Source: Stromatinia cepivora
Lineage: Eukaryota > Ascomycota > Leotiomycetes > Helotiales > Sclerotiniaceae
Length of the DNA stretch: 64,000 bases
NCBI GenBank assembly: GCA_014898415.1
Contig: RCTD01000039.1
Span: forward strand, 162,887-226,886
Direction: 5' to 3'
Part shown: piece by piece, positions 39,235 to 52,874 of the stretch
Layout: each line of letters begins with the position of its first letter
Position numbering within the stretch: position 1 is the stretch's first letter
Position numbers and translations under genes: made by a program
Notes under the pieces: model-generated
The model's database searches: none
The model's input: only the letters and a program-made list of their open reading frames with translations
Told to the model about the DNA's origin: nothing

Positions 39235-40694
39235 TTTATTTAATCCTAATTATTATTCCTAGGATTTTTTTGGTGGTCATTATCGATGGTGACCCATTTC
39301 GACAGGGGAATGGTGATCCAGCCAAAAAAGTTATCATTTGGTCATTATTCCTTTATACTTCAATTTTGAACTTTTTGAAAATCTAAAAAAAGAATTCAAT
39401 AGAAATTCAATTGAATTATAATTATTTGAAATTTAATTGAAATTATCTTTTAAATTGATTGATTTATATAGATTATATAAAAATTTGATTTTGATAAAAT
39501 TAAAAAAAAATTAGGAAAATAGGAAAATAAAAATCCTAAAAAGTCATTATTTAATCACCATTCCTTTATATTTCAATTTTAAGCTTTTTGAAAATCTAAA
39601 ATAAGAATTCAATAGAGATTCAATTGAATTATATTTATTCGAAATCTAATTGAAATTATTTTTTATATTGATCGATTATTACTAATTTGAATCAATATAT
39701 TTGAAAGGTTTAATGAAAACATTGATATTTTTGATATAAAAGTTTGGACTTTTTTAAAATAAAATATCAATCATATTAAAAAAAAATTAATTTTGAATTT
39801 CAATTTATTAAATCAATTATAAATTAAGAAAAAGATATTTAAAAAAGAAGAAAAAATATATTTCAGAATCCTGAAATCAGGATATTTTCTATAATGTTTT
39901 AAAAATTGAAAAATATTAAAATTGAAAATCGATGATATATATATATATATTAATATAAATATATTTTATTGTTCAAATAGAATAATATGGATCTGATTAT
40001 ATTAATATCTAAATATTAATAATTTTAAATATCATTAATATCGGTTTAAATGGAACTATCCCGATATATAATATAATATAACAAATTATATTATTTAGAA
40101 TATAGATCAGAGTTGCCCTATTATTTCAATTTTGATTAAAATCGTAATAATTCTTTATATAATATTTGATTCAAATAGTATTTTGTATTTGGATTCAAAA
40201 TATTAATTGATTATTCATTATATTAATTAATAATACACTTTATTTAATAAATCTTTTAAATCAAAATCATTTTATTAATTTCAATTTAAAATTCAATATC
40301 ATTATAACAACAATTTCAATTTAAAATTCAATATCATTATAACAATAATTTCAATTTAAAATTCAATATCATTATAACAATAATCTCAATTTATATATAT
40401 CAAATGAATTTTCATTCAAATTGAAATCTTTTCTTTTTTAGAATTATATTCTATATTTAATTATCTTCAAATCTTTCAAATCCTTCAAAATCTTTCAAAT
40501 TCTATATTATATTATTTTTTCGAATTAATATTATTAAAAATAATTAATTATCAAATCTTTCTTTTCCTTTTTAATTCTTTTGAATTTGATATTAATAAAT
40601 TATTTAATGATTTTCGAAATTCTAAGGATTTCAAAGCTAAATTGGTTTTTCAAGAAATTGATGAAATATTATTTCTTTTTTATTATTCAGTATT
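39235..40694 (+). repeat. Helicase repeat copy B, left part
   Basis: Matches 26,035-26,254 at its start and 31,735-32,455 at its end. It contains an internal duplication: the module at 39,330-39,465 is repeated at about 39,545-39,685. The start of the helicase reading frame is visible at 40,590-40,694 (FKAKLVFQEIDEILF), after which the frame is cut at 40,694 by Copia-C and resumes at 58,751. Confidence 0.87.
40279..40383 (+). repeat. 35-bp tandem repeat, three units
   Basis: Three 35-bp units of TTTCAATTTAAAATTCAATA type, against two at the equivalent place in copy A (32,076-32,145). Confidence 0.9.
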
Positions 40695-40881
40695 TATTGG
40701 AACATATGATTGATGAAATATATGATACCATTATATGTTTCCCTTATATCGTAAATGGGATGGCAGTGTCTATATAAATTAATAGAATTTCATTATATAA
40801 AAAGGTGAAGATAAAATAATAAAATCATCTTTATTTTATATATATTTTGTATATATATCCCTTTACGAAATCTATTTAATA
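40695..40881 (+). repeat. Copia-C 5' LTR
   Basis: 187 bp, TATTGGAACATATG...TTTAATA, paired with 58,564-58,750. It keeps more C and G than its partner (for example GGGATGGCAGTGTC near 40,756). Confidence 0.92.
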
Positions 40882-41946
40882 TTGATTAGTGATTGATAAA
40901 ATTCAATTACAAAATAACAAAATCAAATTCAATAAAAAAAGATATCTTTTGAAAAGACAAATAAAATTATATTAAATTAAATTTATATATGATCTATATA
41001 AAAGAATTAGAATATTATATTTCCTATATTATTTTCTTCAAAATATATATTAAGAAGGGATCTTTGATTATAATTGATTTCTTTAGGATAATTTGATTTT
41101 ATATCGATTCTATTTGTGTTTATTATACTTTTATATATATTATACAATAAATCTATTCGATATAATATAATATCGAATTATAATATTCAATATAGTTTTT
41201 CCAATCCCTGAATTATTTTTGTATAAAATGAACATTAAATTTTAAAGGAAATAATTAAATCCAAATTCAAAATTCATTAAATCCCAAATAAATACTAATA
41301 TAATTATATAATTTATCAATTCATAATTCAGAAGGTACAAAGAACAAAGATTATGGGAAGAATTTCAAGAGTAATACGAAAACTGGATGAATGTTATATT
41401 CAAAATTGTATATTGCGAAACTCTCAAATTCATATGAATTCAATTCATTTTATATGATTTTCAGGTCCGATAAACAAAAGAGAATAATAGTTATACAAAA
41501 GTATTTACTGAATTTATTTTGAAAGATAAATCAAACGAATATACAAAAGAAGTTCAAAAAGAAATAGATCGATTGAAAGAAGAATATGCGGATATATACG
41601 AAATCATTGTATTGAAGAAATCGATCAAAATTCAAGTATCATTTACATCAGAACTTTCTAAGCAAATATAATAAGATAAATAATAATAACGAAATCAAAG
41701 CTAATTCCTTTCTAATTCTATAATACTAGATCATACAATAAAGTAGAATATATTTTATACAATATATAAATGAAACCTTTTTCTAGATCTTATGAAAGTA
41801 TATAATAACAATGAATTCAAATATAACGGCGGGGAATACGATTTTCTGAATAAGAAACTGTAGATATTCTACAAATTTTATAGCAAAATCGGAATTTATT
41901 CAAATAAATATAAAACAATATTTTCGATAATATTTTAAGGTTCTAT
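40882..41946 (+). other. Copia-C leader and start of gag region
   Basis: Internal Copia-C sequence between the 5' LTR and the Gypsy-A insertion. No motif was recognised. A Lys/Glu-rich plus-strand reading near 41,510-41,640 (KEVQKEIDRLKEEYADIYEI) is helical and gag-like by position only. Confidence 0.5.
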
Positions 41947-42238
41947 TGTGAAAGAGGTAGGTCGAGATATGTGCGTCCCGATAGCACGCTGCAAGGGGAA
42001 ATGGGAATTGGAATTGATCAGATTATATTGTAGAAGCTTCAAATAATAAAACTAATAGGTTTAGATAATGGTTTGAATTGTGTATAAATAGGGTACAAAA
42101 AGATTAATAGAAAAACGATTGATTTCTTTTAAAAAAAAAAGAGCAAAACCTTCTTTTATATTTAATTACAAAAAGTTATATAATTATATAATTACGAATT
42201 AGCTATATATTAAATCTTGATATCCCAATTTTCTTATA
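41947..42238 (-). repeat. Gypsy-A LTR (3' LTR in element orientation)
   Basis: 292 bp. Its first ~75 bp are almost unmutated (AGGTAGGTCGAGATATGTGC and onward), while the rest is AT-shifted, opposite to the partner LTR. Confidence 0.92.
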
Positions 42239-43900
42239 TCTTTCTTTTCCCCGAAATATATATTCTATTTGGCCTTAGAATAATTATAAAAGGTAAAAAC
42301 CAAAGAAATCAAAAAACAATTAGACTAAGGAAAACCAATTAGAATATTAGCAAATTAAAGTGGTAAACAATTTTTAAGATTGTTTTAAAAAAACAATATA
42401 CTTTAGATTTTCATTGATCCAAATTTACTTTTGTTATCTTTTTATTAAATTCGATAGAAATTTCAAATTCTTAAAAAACATTTTTATTGTCCTTTTCATC
42501 TCTAGCCTTTTTTGAATATTTAATTGAATATCTTGTAATAGATTTTATATTTGTAATCAAATTTTTTGATGATTTTTGAATACGATTTGAATAGCGAATA
42601 GGGATTTTTAATGTTACAAACTTTTGTTCAATATTGGAGGGGTGATTCTTTTTTTTATTGCTAGATTTTGTAGAAGGTTTCCTTGCTAAAGAACGATTTA
42701 TTTATTTTTTATTTGGTTTACAATTTGTATCAAAAACTAAAACAATATTTTGTATTTCAGAAGATCCAATTGGAAATAGATTGGATAATATTATAGATTG
42801 GTTTTAAATCGGTTTTTGCTTTATGATTTCTTTTCCTTTTCTAATAAACTTCTTTGATATAAATTGAGGTTTTTTAGTAAGGGATTCTTTACCAATTAGA
42901 TTTACGATCTTCCAATTATCAGCGTTTTCTTTATTAGGGAATTCATTATTTTCGAGATCCTTATTATAAAGAGCTTTTTGCTTTTATAAAGATATATCAT
43001 AATCTATAAATAATGATTAATTTTTTTATTGTTTTTCCTTGTTTTAAAATACTTCAAATTGGATGACTAAATCTATTATTATAAGATTACACCATCGTTT
43101 ATATCAAAACTCGAATTTATTATTGTTAATTTCAAGTAATTTATTTGCTATTCTTTTTATAATATTAAAATTTCAAAATAAATATTTTAAAAGGGTTATA
43201 AAAAGATGATTTTGTAGAACAAAATTAATATTAAAAAAAAAGGGTTAAGGGATATAAAAATCTTCTTTATTAAATTCGTTTAATTCAAAAGAAACAATTT
43301 GATTTTAAAGAGATCTTTGAAGATTTTTGTAAAAACTATTGTTCTTTATATTCTTTTCATTCGAAATTACAATTAAATAAAAGATCAATACCAAAATCGA
43401 TTTACAGGATCTAAAAGAGTTAATATATTTCAAAATGATATTTAATTGAATTACAATTATTTAAAATTCAAATCTAATTAGGATTTTTCAACGGAACTAA
43501 TTCTTTTACTCGGTTTTTTGAAAAGTTTCCCTTTTTGTTATCTAATCAAGATTATATTATAATTAATAAATGAAAAAATATTTTTTTAAAAATTCCTGAA
43601 TTAAATTATCATTGTTATTTAATTTATAAAAAATAAGGATTTGATATTTTTTATAAAAGCTTTTAATCGATTCTTTTGGTTTAGAAAAATCGATTACGAT
43701 AGTTATTCTTTTTGAAACTTTGTTTCATTTGTCCTTGAAAGTTAAATGGAAAAGGTTAGAAAAGGAATAATAAAGGTTAAACTTTTTATTATAATCAGGA
43801 AAATGTAATATAAATAAAGGTATTAATATAAGGCGGAATTCTTTATTCTTTCGAGTATAAATAATAATATACTACAAAGTAGGATTGTATCTTAAAAGAA
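42239..43900 (-). other. Gypsy-A 3' end region, nothing recognised
   Basis: AT-rich internal sequence between the LTR and the unexplained post-integrase reading frame. No domain was recognised on either strand. Confidence 0.4.
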
Positions 43901-45700
43901 GTTAAATGATCGAAAAATAACAATTCGGGAGCGGGCCTTTTTTAAAGACTTCGTGGAAATATTATTTGTAGGTAATAAAAACATTTTTATAAACATTTTG
44001 TAAATCGAATTTATCTCTTTATTCGAAGATATATTGAAATAAAGGGATGTATAGAGTAAATTGGTTTTCAAAGGATTCTCTGTTTAATGATTCTAATAAA
44101 AAAAGGTTATCTTTGAAAGCTTTATTAGAATCAAAGGAATAGAAACTTTTTATTAAGCCGAATCGATTAAGGCTAAAGGTTTGCTTTGATTATTTCAAAG
44201 TTAAGGATTGATATAAATGGAATTAAAGATAGAATATCCTTATCAATCTTATTTTGTTAATATACTTTTAATTCCTAATAATAATAATCAATCTATTTTA
44301 TAGTTCTTTGACCAAAATATATTTCGACTTTAAATCAAGGAGTTTTGTTAAAGTATACAAATGATATATATATAGAGTATTTATGATGACTTATTCCTTT
44401 AACGATATAACAACTTTCCATTCTATTTAATCGACAATATATCCATCGTTCATTAAAGAATATCATTCTTTTTCAAATTGATAGTTTAAATTGTAAAAAC
44501 AGCTTTTCAGTTTTTATAAAGAATTTAAGATTATTTTAAAATTATCGAAGGCTGAATTATTATTGTCTGAAATAAATTTAGTATTGTAATCAGCTATATA
44601 ACGACAAAATACAAATCTATTTAGAATAAATGGATAAAAAAGGGCTTTTTTCAAAAAATCAAAATAATAATCTTTCTTTTCCTATTTATCGATATTTGCA
44701 ATTGTAGACTCCGAAATTGATACAATCGCTTGGAAATGGAGAAGTTGATATACATAAGGGGTATTTGGTATAACAATTACTTCTAATCGTTCTTTAGCAT
44801 TAGATTCCTCTTTATCATTATTATTATTGAAGAATATCGGAGCAATTTTTGTAACAATTATTTCGCGGATAAACTTATCTTTTTATTGAATTTCGAAAGA
44901 GTTTTTATCTTTACAATATTTTTTCAGAAATCCGAAATTATCAAGAGTAAATTTATAGATTTTAAGAATAGGATTTTATATAAAATTGTAAAAAAGAAAT
45001 ATTCAATCTTTTTTGTTCTTTATATTAATTTTTATAATAAATCTATATATAATATAGAAATCTGTAGGGCTATACTTTTTGACTCTTTTGCCTTTTTTTT
45101 GTATAAAATATTCAGTTATATATCCGTTCAGAAACTTTACAAGGATTTGAGGATTGAAGTGAGAGGTATAATAGATTATATTTGTTTTTGTTGAAGTATT
45201 ATTTAAATTTATATCTTTCGATTAGAAATAAATAAGAACTTTTTTTTGAATAATTATTCAAATTCTTTCAAGATTTTTAAGATCTTTTTTGGCTTTATTA
45301 CAATATTATTCGATAAATTGAATTGCATTATTGTTCTTAGCAAAATAACTAATTTTGGAGAAATCAATTGCTTTATAAAGCTTCTGATCTTCAATCCGAT
45401 TTTTTATTTCATTTATAAAGTCTTCAATGAAATCAATAATACTTACAAAGTAATTGAACTATTATTCAAAAACATTGTATTTTTCCTTAACTTTAAGAGT
45501 TTCAATGAATACAAATGCTTCGATTTTGTTATTGAAGGAATGATTCTTATATCGAATAAGAAAAGAAATGTTATTACTAATAGAACAGAAAACCATAATC
45601 TGACTAGATTTTTTTCCAAATATTATATCAAAATTTGAATAAAAACTTTTGTAAATAATAAAATGAATACAAATAAAAAGTTGATAACTTTAAATCAAGT
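43900..45700 (-). pseudogene. Possible extra ORF downstream of Gypsy-A pol, unknown function
   Basis: On the minus strand a protein-like reading with scattered stops (roughly one per 25-30 codons) runs from about 45,640 to 43,930, after the integrase. Sample segments are FIREIIVTKIAPIFFNNNND, LEVIVIPNTPYVYQLLHFQA and IVSISESTIANIDK (near 44,690-44,885) and FLKKALFYPFILNRFVFCRY (near 44,600-44,670). They contain Pro, Thr, Ser, Ala and charged residues. The plus strand of 44,886-45,638 is also open for 102 and 130 codons but is almost all Phe/Ile/Leu/Asn and opposes the element, so it is judged antisense. No family was recognised; it could be an additional ORF carried by this element lineage. 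Confidence 0.4.
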
Positions 45701-46099
45701 TTTTAAAGAAAACAGATTTAAAAAGAAAATATTGAATTGTTCAAATATTATTCAAGAATTATTTATAAATTGTTCAAAAGCGAAATCGATAATATAATAA
45801 GTTTTTTTTCAAAGAGGATTCAAATACCCTTTCTTTTTTAAAAATTATAAGATTTTCCTTATCAAGTTTTTTAATTGGTGGTCAAAAACTTATAATAATA
45901 ATTCCTCTTCGATTTATTATATTTGCTTTTTTCCTTTTGGTTCTATATCGTTTTATGATTGAACAAAGAATAATCTTTGATTGTTTATCATCTTTTATTT
46001 GGAAGGTTATGGATATTTAAAAACTCGATTCTTTTGGTTTATTTATTTATACAAATCCTTAAAATTATTATTTATAAAAAAATCTAAGTGTAAGATATA

Positions 46100-46920
46100 T
46101 TTCTTGAAACAAATATTTACATAGATTTCATTAAACAGGGTATTATCCATTTCTTTAAGGATATATATAAAAAGACCCTCCAACTTCTTTGTCACTTTAT
46201 AAAATCTGTATCATTTGAAAGTAAGTTTTGTGTTATAAGATATATCGATTTTTGATTAGAGGTTATAATATAGAATTATATCTTCAACTCGAATATTCTT
46301 ATCCAATATTTTGTAATCGAAATTATATCGAAGTTTATTATTTTCTTTATAGTGTTATTTATGAAGGATTGCTTTTTCAATATCTTTATCTAGTATTTTT
46401 AATTATTGTATTCTAATGACCAATAAATCTTTCTGGATTTATATACTTTCTTAATTAAGAATCCTCCAAATTATATATATAGTTTCAAAAGGCAATACAG
46501 CTTTCTATTTATAAATCAATTCAAACAATATTTTGTTTATTGATTTATGAATTAAAATATAATCAACGAATAATACTATTTTCAATCATTCAGATTATCT
46601 ACACCCTCTTCGTGATAGGCGGGAAAGTATTTCTGCAATAGGATGATGACCTTTTTCCACTATTCCATTGGCTTGTAGATAATAAACTGATATCTTGATT
46701 TTGTCGACTCTGTATTTTTCGCAATAAACAAATACAATACCTTTATTCTCAAATCCTTCATCCATAATAATTTCTTCAAAAAGATTATAACGATAGACTA
46801 TTTCATAAAGGAATTTGATAATCGCTTCCAAAATAACATTCCGCAAAACTTTAATTTCCACTTAATTATTCAGATTTTCTTATAAAACAACAAAGTATTT
46901 GAATCTATAATCATTAGATA
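46100..46920 (-). pseudogene. Gypsy-A integrase relic
   Basis: The 88-codon stretch 46,595-46,861 reads FLYEIVYRYNLFEEIIMDEG, ENKGIV, and VYYLQANGIVEKGHHPIAEI. The Ty3/Gypsy integrase core has FL...YG-P--I-SD-G, F, and the S-YHPQ-NG--ER block with its catalytic Glu. YHPQANG is now YYLQANG, while the Glu is retained. The reading continues through stops to about 46,100 with FELIYK, AVLPFETIYIIWRIL and a KAILHK segment, the usual region after the core. Confidence 0.9.
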
Positions 46921-47569
46921 TTTTTGTAATATCCATATCAATTTTATATTAAATATTTGAAGCTCAAATAATAATTATTGATTTATTTGTTTATTTAGAC
47001 GATCTGAATTAGTAAACAGAGCAAAAAATCATTCAATTTTTCATATCCTTGTATATTCCATTTTATTAATAACAATTATATACTTTAGTATATAATGATT
47101 CTAAACCCTTATAATCCAGTTCTTTATATATTCAAACCATAATTTTTGCCTTTTCGATTAAATCGTTGTTTATTATTATATAGACGGGAAATAATCCGTT
47201 TCCCCGGATTCTGAATAAGCAGTAATCCTTTATACAGAAATTGAAAGCTTCTTTTTTGAAAGTTTACCAATCCTTTGTTGATATATTTTTAGATTTCTAT
47301 AATGTAATGATATACTAAATGATTATTTATATTCTTTTATTTCCATTTTCTAAAATTTAAGATAGTTTTAAAATTTTGAAGTTATTTATATTTATTACTA
47401 GATCTATTTATAACGAATTCAAATCTACGATAATTGAATTATTAATATCTTCTTTATATTCTTTATTAATATCATTCGAGGCAATTCGTGATCATTGTAA
47501 TAAAGTATTTGCAATAATGTTTTTGTTTCCAGAAATATACTTAATATCAAAGTCGAAAAGTTTGATCTA

Positions 47570-48120
47570 AGTAATCTATCTTATAATCAAAATATCAGAT
47601 AAATCTGTAATTGTTCTATTTAACTGAATTACAAGTATATTCATATCAATTTCTAGAAAGAAATGAATACTATAAAGATCTCTTTTGTATTTTTGTAGAG
47701 TTTTGAGTACTCCTTTGTATTCTTTTTTAATAGTATTATAATTCTGTTTAGTATGATTTTATATATCATTTTTATATTTAGCAATGATATAAAATTTATT
47801 ATTATATATTTGATTTAGAACAATTCTCTATCCTACCAAATTAGCATCGATAGCGAATACGATGGTTCTGGCTCCAGATAAATAAGTTAATGGAAGAAAG
47901 ATTGAGGCCGAAGTTAATTTGTCTTTCAGTAAAATTATTACAATATTATGATTAACGATCTAAATGAATTCTATATCTTTCTTTAATAATATATAGAGAG
48001 GCTTTATAATAATGACGAAATTCTTTATTCAAAATCAATAAAAGATATATACTCCAAAAAACATTTTAATTTTATAATCATTCGAGTAAGGTGGTTATTC
48101 AAATATCTTGATGATTTTGG
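47570..48120 (-). pseudogene. Gypsy-A RNase H relic
   Basis: Minus-strand reading through stops: SGARTIVFAIDANLVG (near 47,860, with the first catalytic Asp in FAIDA), YNTIKKEYKGVLKTLQKYK (catalytic Glu region near 47,720) and LEIDMNILVIQLNRTITDL (near 47,620, third Asp as in ETDA---L). Order and spacing are those of Ty3/Gypsy RNase H. Confidence 0.85.
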
Positions 48121-49000
48121 TAATATCGGGACTTCTTCCTTCAGAATTGATATAATAATTTACGATTCGGATTCTATTATAATACTATTTGGATTTGATA
48201 TTGATAATATATTCTGTATATTCAATACATTCTATTATAACATCCAGGTTTTTCAGATACTCGATAACAAACTTCCTTAATCCAGATTCAACTTCAGTTT
48301 CATTGTATCGAATTCTGGAACCTTTAATTCCAATATTATCCAAATAAGATATAGCAATATCAGGTATAATATCTTATAGTATTTTTGATACAATTTTTAT
48401 AAATTAAACAACTGAATTAATAACCTTTTATAATAAAATAATGAATTTTATCAAACCAAAAAAAATTATAATAATAATAATATCTTTATTTTTTTTATTT
48501 AAAAATATTTGATCATATCCAGAGAAAAAGTTAATCAAAGATATTAATAAGTATTCAATCATTTGTTCAGCAAATTCCTTTAAGTTTAAAGGTATATTTG
48601 TATTTCGCAGAATTACAATATTTGTTTTTGTTATTACGATAACAATGCGGTATTTACTAATTTCACTTTTTTTAATTAAATATTAAAGGTTTCGATACAA
48701 TTCTTCTTTTTCCTTTAATATATTTCACTTGATATAGTTTCTTATTATTTCGATAGTTATTAATAAAAGGGTTTTAAAGGATATAAAATCAAAAGTTTGT
48801 TAAACCTTATATAATATTGTCTTGATAATCTATAGCAGAGTAATTGAAGGTTTGATATTGCTGATTTTTGTCCAATCAAAAGTTAACACTGTTTCTCGAT
48901 TCTACAGTAATGTAAGGAGAAATTCCTTTTTATACTTTCAAAATATATCTTTGATATTTAATAATACTAAATATTCTTGTATCAATTAGAAACCTTTAGG
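48120..49000 (-). pseudogene. Gypsy-A reverse transcriptase relic
   Basis: The C-terminal part is clearest: YLDNIGIKGSRIRYNETEVE (near 48,290-48,350), where YLDNIG takes the place of the catalytic FVDDI-I segment, then FVIEYLKNLDVIIECI. It is followed by a SEGRSPDITKIIKIFEYP block (near 48,100) equivalent to the G---P---K---I--WP that joins RT to RNase H. The N-terminal RT motifs were not confidently read. Confidence 0.72.
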
Positions 49001-49641
49001 TTTAGTATCGAAACATAGTATTAAATACTTCGAAAAAGAATCTGATAATTAATATTTAGGGTGTTTTGTATATTCCAATTTTAATCAATTAAGGTTACCT
49101 CCTGGGATTTCTTTATCGATATACTCTGTTTTATTCAAGGATTTTATTTTGTCCTCCTTTTTCTTATATATATTATTGATCAAAACAAGAATTTCGGATT
49201 TGATGTTGATTAGTTTCTTTTAGACATCGTTTTCTATTTTAAGTTCTTCCAAATCGAAGTGAATATTATTAATAACAAAGTATTCCTGAAATCCCTTTAG
49301 TTTTGAATCTTCAATATTATCAAATATATTTTCGATATCAAAATCAAGACTAATTCAAACGATATCCATACTAAACTCTACAGAATTTAAGATTGTCTTA
49401 AAATTTGGGATATTAATCAAGAATTCTAAAAAATGATTTTTAACGAATTCTTCAAATTTCCCTTTATTTTTGATAGTATCTAAAACTTTTGAAAGATCAT
49501 CGATACAATCCCTAGGATTTATATCATCTATTCTTTTCCCGGTTTTTCAAGATCAGTTTTCATAATATCTGCTTTACATTTTGATCCAATCGTCTAACAA
49601 CCGGCCCTATTAATACTATTATCATCAATAATTTATATAAT

Positions 49642-49950
49642 CTATTTATCTTTTTTATATTCAAAATCGATCTTTCCTACAAACAGATATAGCATCCCTA
49701 ATAACAATGAATCTTTAATATTATTCAAGATAAAGATATCGATGATATTCTTAACTCTTCCAAAATTGACTTCTATATTTTCAATCAATTTATATAAAAT
49801 AATAATATTTTTATTAGGGATGATTATTATTGCTTTATATTTATATATTATAAATCCCAATTCTTTTACAACTTCCAGACTCATCATATTGATTATCGAT
49901 CCCGAATCGATAATACCATTAATCTTGATATTCTTACCTGCAAGGGTCAT
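49642..49950 (-). pseudogene. Gypsy-A retropepsin-type protease relic
   Basis: A 102-codon open stretch: KINGIIDSGSIINMMSLEVV keeps the catalytic D-S-G of aspartic retropepsins, followed by a LGFIIYKYKA segment and DSLLLGMLYL, which matches the ILG-P/LLG-PY flap-distal motif. It lies immediately downstream (in element sense) of the gag zinc-knuckle region and upstream of RT, as in Ty3/Gypsy elements. The flanks carry stops. Confidence 0.88.
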
Positions 49951-49983
49951 AGTAATAGTAAGTATATTGTATATTTCTTTTGA

Positions 49984-52874
49984 TTAATAATTAAAGAAAG
50001 TATTTAAATAATTAATAACTATTAAAGCTATTGTAGCTTTTTCGACAAAAATTTCTGAATTTCTGAAAAACTTTTTTCGTTCTTCGATATCTGCGATTGA
50101 TACTTTTTTAAGAATTTGTTTAAGAAAATCTAGTATATATATAAGGGCAGTTTCAATTGTTATCAAGATTTCGATTCTATAAATCCATTCCAAGATTTCT
50201 GTTGGGGATTCTGTAGTATAAATAGTGATTAATGTTTACTTCTTTATTCTTGAGAATCTAATACAAAAGTTGGATGTTCTATTTTCTTGTATTATACTAT
50301 TTTCATCGGATTCAGGAAGGCCCTCCCCTCCCTAAGATTTTTCTACTTCATCTTTTTTACTTTCATCAATATCTATGGTTTCATCCTTATTGGAGAATTC
50401 TTTTTTTAGCCTTTCCTTTTCAATTTGATCCATTGTTTTGAACAATATCTTTCGAAAAATGCTTGACGATTTTTGGGATTTATCAACTCCATTCTATTCT
50501 ATTAATTTGGACTTTTTAGATGATCGGCCTTGTGGCCTTGAAGCTTCTTTAAATTAAGTAATTGCATTGATATTGATAATTTCCCTTTTTCAATGATTGA
50601 TATTATTTATAAATACACCCCTTACAATTTCGATATTAAAGATTCCGAGATTCAATGAATTATCCTTAATATTGAGTTTCTCTAATTGTTTCTTTTGTTG
50701 GTCAAATTTATAAGTTTTTGTATACATTTCAATCTAATAACTTTTTAGGGAATCCTTTTATTTGAAGATTAGGGAAGAATTGGGATATCCTTTGGGATCA
50801 AATATAAAGACTCTGTATTCATTATAATAATATAATCTAGTATTAATATCATCGATCTTTTTAGAGCAATTTTGTTTCATAATATAATCATTATTATAAG
50901 AAAATCTTTCAAAACAATAATAACAAAAATAATTCTTTTTATAAACTTTATTTATATCAAAAAGAATTCTTTTTTATTTATTCTGAATGGAATAATCATT
51001 ATATTTTGTATTACCTTTTCGATAAATAGTTTAACATTGTAATAACGAAAAGGATAATTTCGAATCCTTTATACCTTTGATTCTCACCTTTAGATGATTT
51101 ATACTAAACTTATCTAAAAGATCAATGATTTCATTTATGGTATCCTTTAACTTCTGTCCTTAAGAATAAGGTTTTGTATTAATATTAGAGATAAATAGGG
51201 TTTTTATATATTTATATATAATTTGGGAAACAATAGTTTAATGAGATTTAGATCTTTTGTAAATTCAGGCGATAGAATCCTTAGAAAAGTATTATTTGTA
51301 AGCTTCATTTATCATTCTCTTGAAATTCATAGAAGCAAAATCATTAAAATCAATTTTAAATTATCTAACAATCTTCTTTCCTATTTGGGTATATAGGCTA
51401 TATAAGAACATCCTTTCAGTTTCGAATTCGGTGATTATATGATTATTAATAAATTGAATAATCGAAAGTACGAATTTGGTAATATAATCCTTTATTATTG
51501 TTGGATTTGTATTATAATCCCCTTCATTTTTGTTACATTGATTATCAATAAATTAATCAAGAAAGTCTCGGATATCTATTACTTGCTAAATATTATAATC
51601 ACAAAAATATCAAAGTAATATTGGTTTCAATCCTTCTTTCCAATTATATTTAATAAGGTTGTATTCCGGTATAAATTTGATTTGGATAACAATAATATAA
51701 TTATAGTATTAAGGAAATCGAGTTTGCATTTCTTCATCAGATATACTGTAATCAATTTACAAGGCATCCCAAATTGTAAGGAAGTCAGATATATCGATCC
51801 CATTGAAAATAAGGGTAGCGGTATTCCTAATATATAGCATAATAGGGAATATATATATATAATCCTTAATACGAATAATAAATGGAATTTTTAATGGGTT
51901 TTATTATTATTGATTTATTTCTTTTTCTTTTTTGGTTTTCTTTGTTTTTTCTTTTTTTTTAATAAAATTTCCATTACTATTAATAAAGAATTCTTCAATA
52001 AATTCAAGAGGATCGATAACTGAAATAATAGTATTATCCTTTGATCCTTAAAAAATATCTTATAGAAGATTCAATCTCATAAATAAATCAAAATTATCCA
52101 TTATATTATTGTAATTTAATTGAAAAGTATTTGATTTATTAAAATCTAATTCAATATTTGATTTTCGATAGTTTTCAATATTTATAATTTTCCCTTAATA
52201 AATCTCCAAAAGAAAAGAAAAGGTATATATAATCTTTCCTAGGGTTTTCCTTTTTTCAAAGAAATATATAAATTTCAAATCCTTTAGTTAAAAGTTTTTT
52301 AAGATATATTTTAAATTTTTGATTGTCGATATCAAGAATAGTAATTTAGTGTACTATACCCAATCCTTTTTATTATTCTAATATATATTTAGGCATTTAA
52401 ATAGCTCTAAAAATATATAAGATGTTCAAGGTTCTTCAATATAATTGATTATATTCAATTAAAATCGTTTTCGGAATTGAAGTTTTCTTACTCGCAGAGA
52501 TAAATGATTTATTTACAAATGGGGATTCCATTATATTTGGAGTTCTAATACATTCTTAATATTACTAATTGCATCCCCAAATAAAACCTTTGTCGATATA
52601 TTCCTTTCAATATGGAAAATAGAATGATGGTTTTGCTAAAAAATGATTTGTCTTTAATATAATAGATGAATACAAGTAAAGGAGCTTCGATAATCAAAAC
52701 TTTCTTACTCAAAACTTGATAATCCTATATTTTTGAAAGGGTTATCCTTTCAAAATCAATCCCATTTTTCTATCTATAAGTTATTAATTCTACTTTCTTT
52801 TCAATTATAGTTTCCTTGTAGATATATTTATATAATATAAATTGTACAATCCGAATCCCTATATAGATTATTAT
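49984..52874 (-). pseudogene. Gypsy-A gag relic with zinc knuckle
   Basis: Near 50,860-50,960 the minus strand reads YFCYYCFERFSYNNDYIMKQ followed by NC. This is a C-x2-C-x(n)-C spacing like a gag zinc knuckle with the His lost and a longer gap. A segment typical of what follows the knuckle comes next (RLYYYNEYRVFIFDPKGYP). The stretch 49,984-50,193 is open and lies just before the protease. The N-terminal gag up to the LTR at 52,875 is unreadable. Confidence 0.6.

Noticed and set aside
44886..45638. Two plus-strand open stretches (102 and 130 codons) in one frame
   Set aside because: Composition is nearly all Phe/Ile/Leu/Asn/Lys, they oppose the Gypsy-A direction, and the minus strand of the same place has a more protein-like reading.
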